Below are positions 63,434-64,000 of a stretch of DNA of 64,000 nucleotides, piece by piece. A model generated the notes under the pieces. That model saw nothing but the letters and a program-made list of their open reading frames with translations, was not told the DNA's origin and searched no databases. Position 1 is the stretch's first letter. Each line of letters begins with the position of its first letter. A program made the translations under genes and the position numbers. The DNA comes from Craterostigma plantagineum (lineage: Eukaryota; Streptophyta; Magnoliopsida; Lamiales; Linderniaceae). The DNA is taken from positions 24,468,501 to 24,532,500 of the forward strand of contig JAPQWV010000002.1 of assembly GCA_027422505.1 (NCBI GenBank), in the 5' to 3' direction.

Positions 63434-64000
63434 TGAAGTGGTCCCGTTCGATATGGATGTAAAACACTAAGTATAGACTAGATGTTGGGTAAAATGTCGG
63501 AGTAACACTCAACCTAACATTCAGGTGCACAGCGGAATATAATTACTTAGTGACGACTTAAACGAACACAAGATGTAAATCTGTCCAGCAAGTCAAATAA
63601 CTTGCTGCGTGCCTCAAGGCGCAAAATTCCACTATAAAGATGGATTACAAACTATCAAAAAGGATAGTCAAAAACACGTCTAGCAAAACCTACGAATCAA
63701 AAAGGATTCTGCAAACTACAAGATCTTTCGACCTCTGAAAGCGAGACTAAAAGACAACTCTCGCAATATGTAAAACTCGCCAAAACTCGATATGTGTTTC
63801 GCTCATCGTTTTTGCTCAATATGTCGCTCAAAGTTACTCCTTGAAAGCTCTCTCGAAAGTCGTACTTTGCAGCTCGAAAATAACTCTTATTTAAAGTTCT
63901 TGGCTCCATCTTGAATTGGTAAAAAGATCCCTTGAATATCTCTTCAAATATCTCTTCGAAGATCTCTCTAAATATAGTATATATTTAGTTCGATCTTCTC
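63434..64000 (-). repeat. Sirevirus 5' LTR, partial
   Basis: It is the same sequence as 57045-57613 with a few differences and continues past the window end. It carries the 12-nt motif array at about 63480-63526. Confidence 0.92.

Larger units (their letters stand above)
57045..64000 (-). mobile_element. Sirevirus (SIRE/Maximus-type Ty1/copia), 5' LTR cut by window end
   Basis: On the minus strand: 5' LTR (63434 to beyond 64000), initiator-Met primer site, gag with CCHC knuckle, protease, truncated integrase fused to RT, RNase H, a 1.7-kb non-coding 3' region with several polypurine-like tracts, then the 3' LTR (57045-57956). The repeated polypurine tracts and gag type are Sirevirus hallmarks. 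The two LTRs differ at roughly nine places by eye over the 567 bases that can be compared. The internal deletion makes it non-autonomous. Candidate target duplication AGTGA at 57040-57044. Confidence 0.92.

Overview
This window is nuclear DNA from a flowering plant, most likely a eudicot. The evidence is two spliced single-locus genes with plant-only or plant-type products, GT-AG introns, AT-rich intergenic DNA, and plant clades of LTR retrotransposons (Athila, Tat, Tork, Sirevirus). The species cannot be fixed from sequence alone; an asterid is a weak guess from protein resemblance.

Layout. 1-7768: minus-strand Athila-type Ty3 element, cut by the window start, inserted into a Sirevirus-type LTR whose right part is 7769-8003. 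8004-10902: host DNA with a small proline-rich secreted-protein gene (minus, about 9523-10088). 10903-23747: a 12.8-kb Tat-type Ty3 element (minus) with 5-bp target duplications GATTG, a 64-bp tandem repeat, two antisense spliced ORF regions and a 769-bp hAT-like insertion in one LTR. 23924-31358: a pol-less Ty3 element (plus) with duplications CTAAT; its 5' LTR carries a 206-bp hAT MITE and a 534-bp insertion with a 9-bp duplication. 31609-40056: a Tork-type Ty1/copia element (plus) with duplications GAGAA; its 5' LTR is split by a 3245-bp hAT transposon with 8-bp duplications GTCCGAAA. 40062-41030: second copy of the proline-rich gene. 43718-45551: DGD2-type digalactosyldiacylglycerol synthase (minus, 4 coding exons). 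46432-47166: MITE-like element. 47343-48604: non-autonomous Helitron. 49448-54322: mitochondrial NAD-malic enzyme (plus, 19 coding exons). 54723-56083: small inverted-repeat elements. 57045-64000: minus-strand Sirevirus that runs off the right edge.

How it fits together. The only intact genes I can support are DGD2 (galactolipid synthesis at the plastid envelope) and NAD-ME2-type malic enzyme (mitochondrial malate to pyruvate). They are divergently transcribed with about 3.9 kb between start codons, part of it filled by a MITE and a Helitron. Left of them, about 29 kb of independent retrotransposon insertions have pushed apart two tandem copies of a small gene that were once about 2 kb apart. 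Every retroelement polyprotein is broken by frameshifts or deletions.

The most unusual signal is a 12-nt-periodic array of ATGTTG / CAACAT half-sites that recurs in the LTR, the 3' spacer and coding linkers of the Sirevirus, and also in the separate Sirevirus LTR fragment near 7.9 kb.
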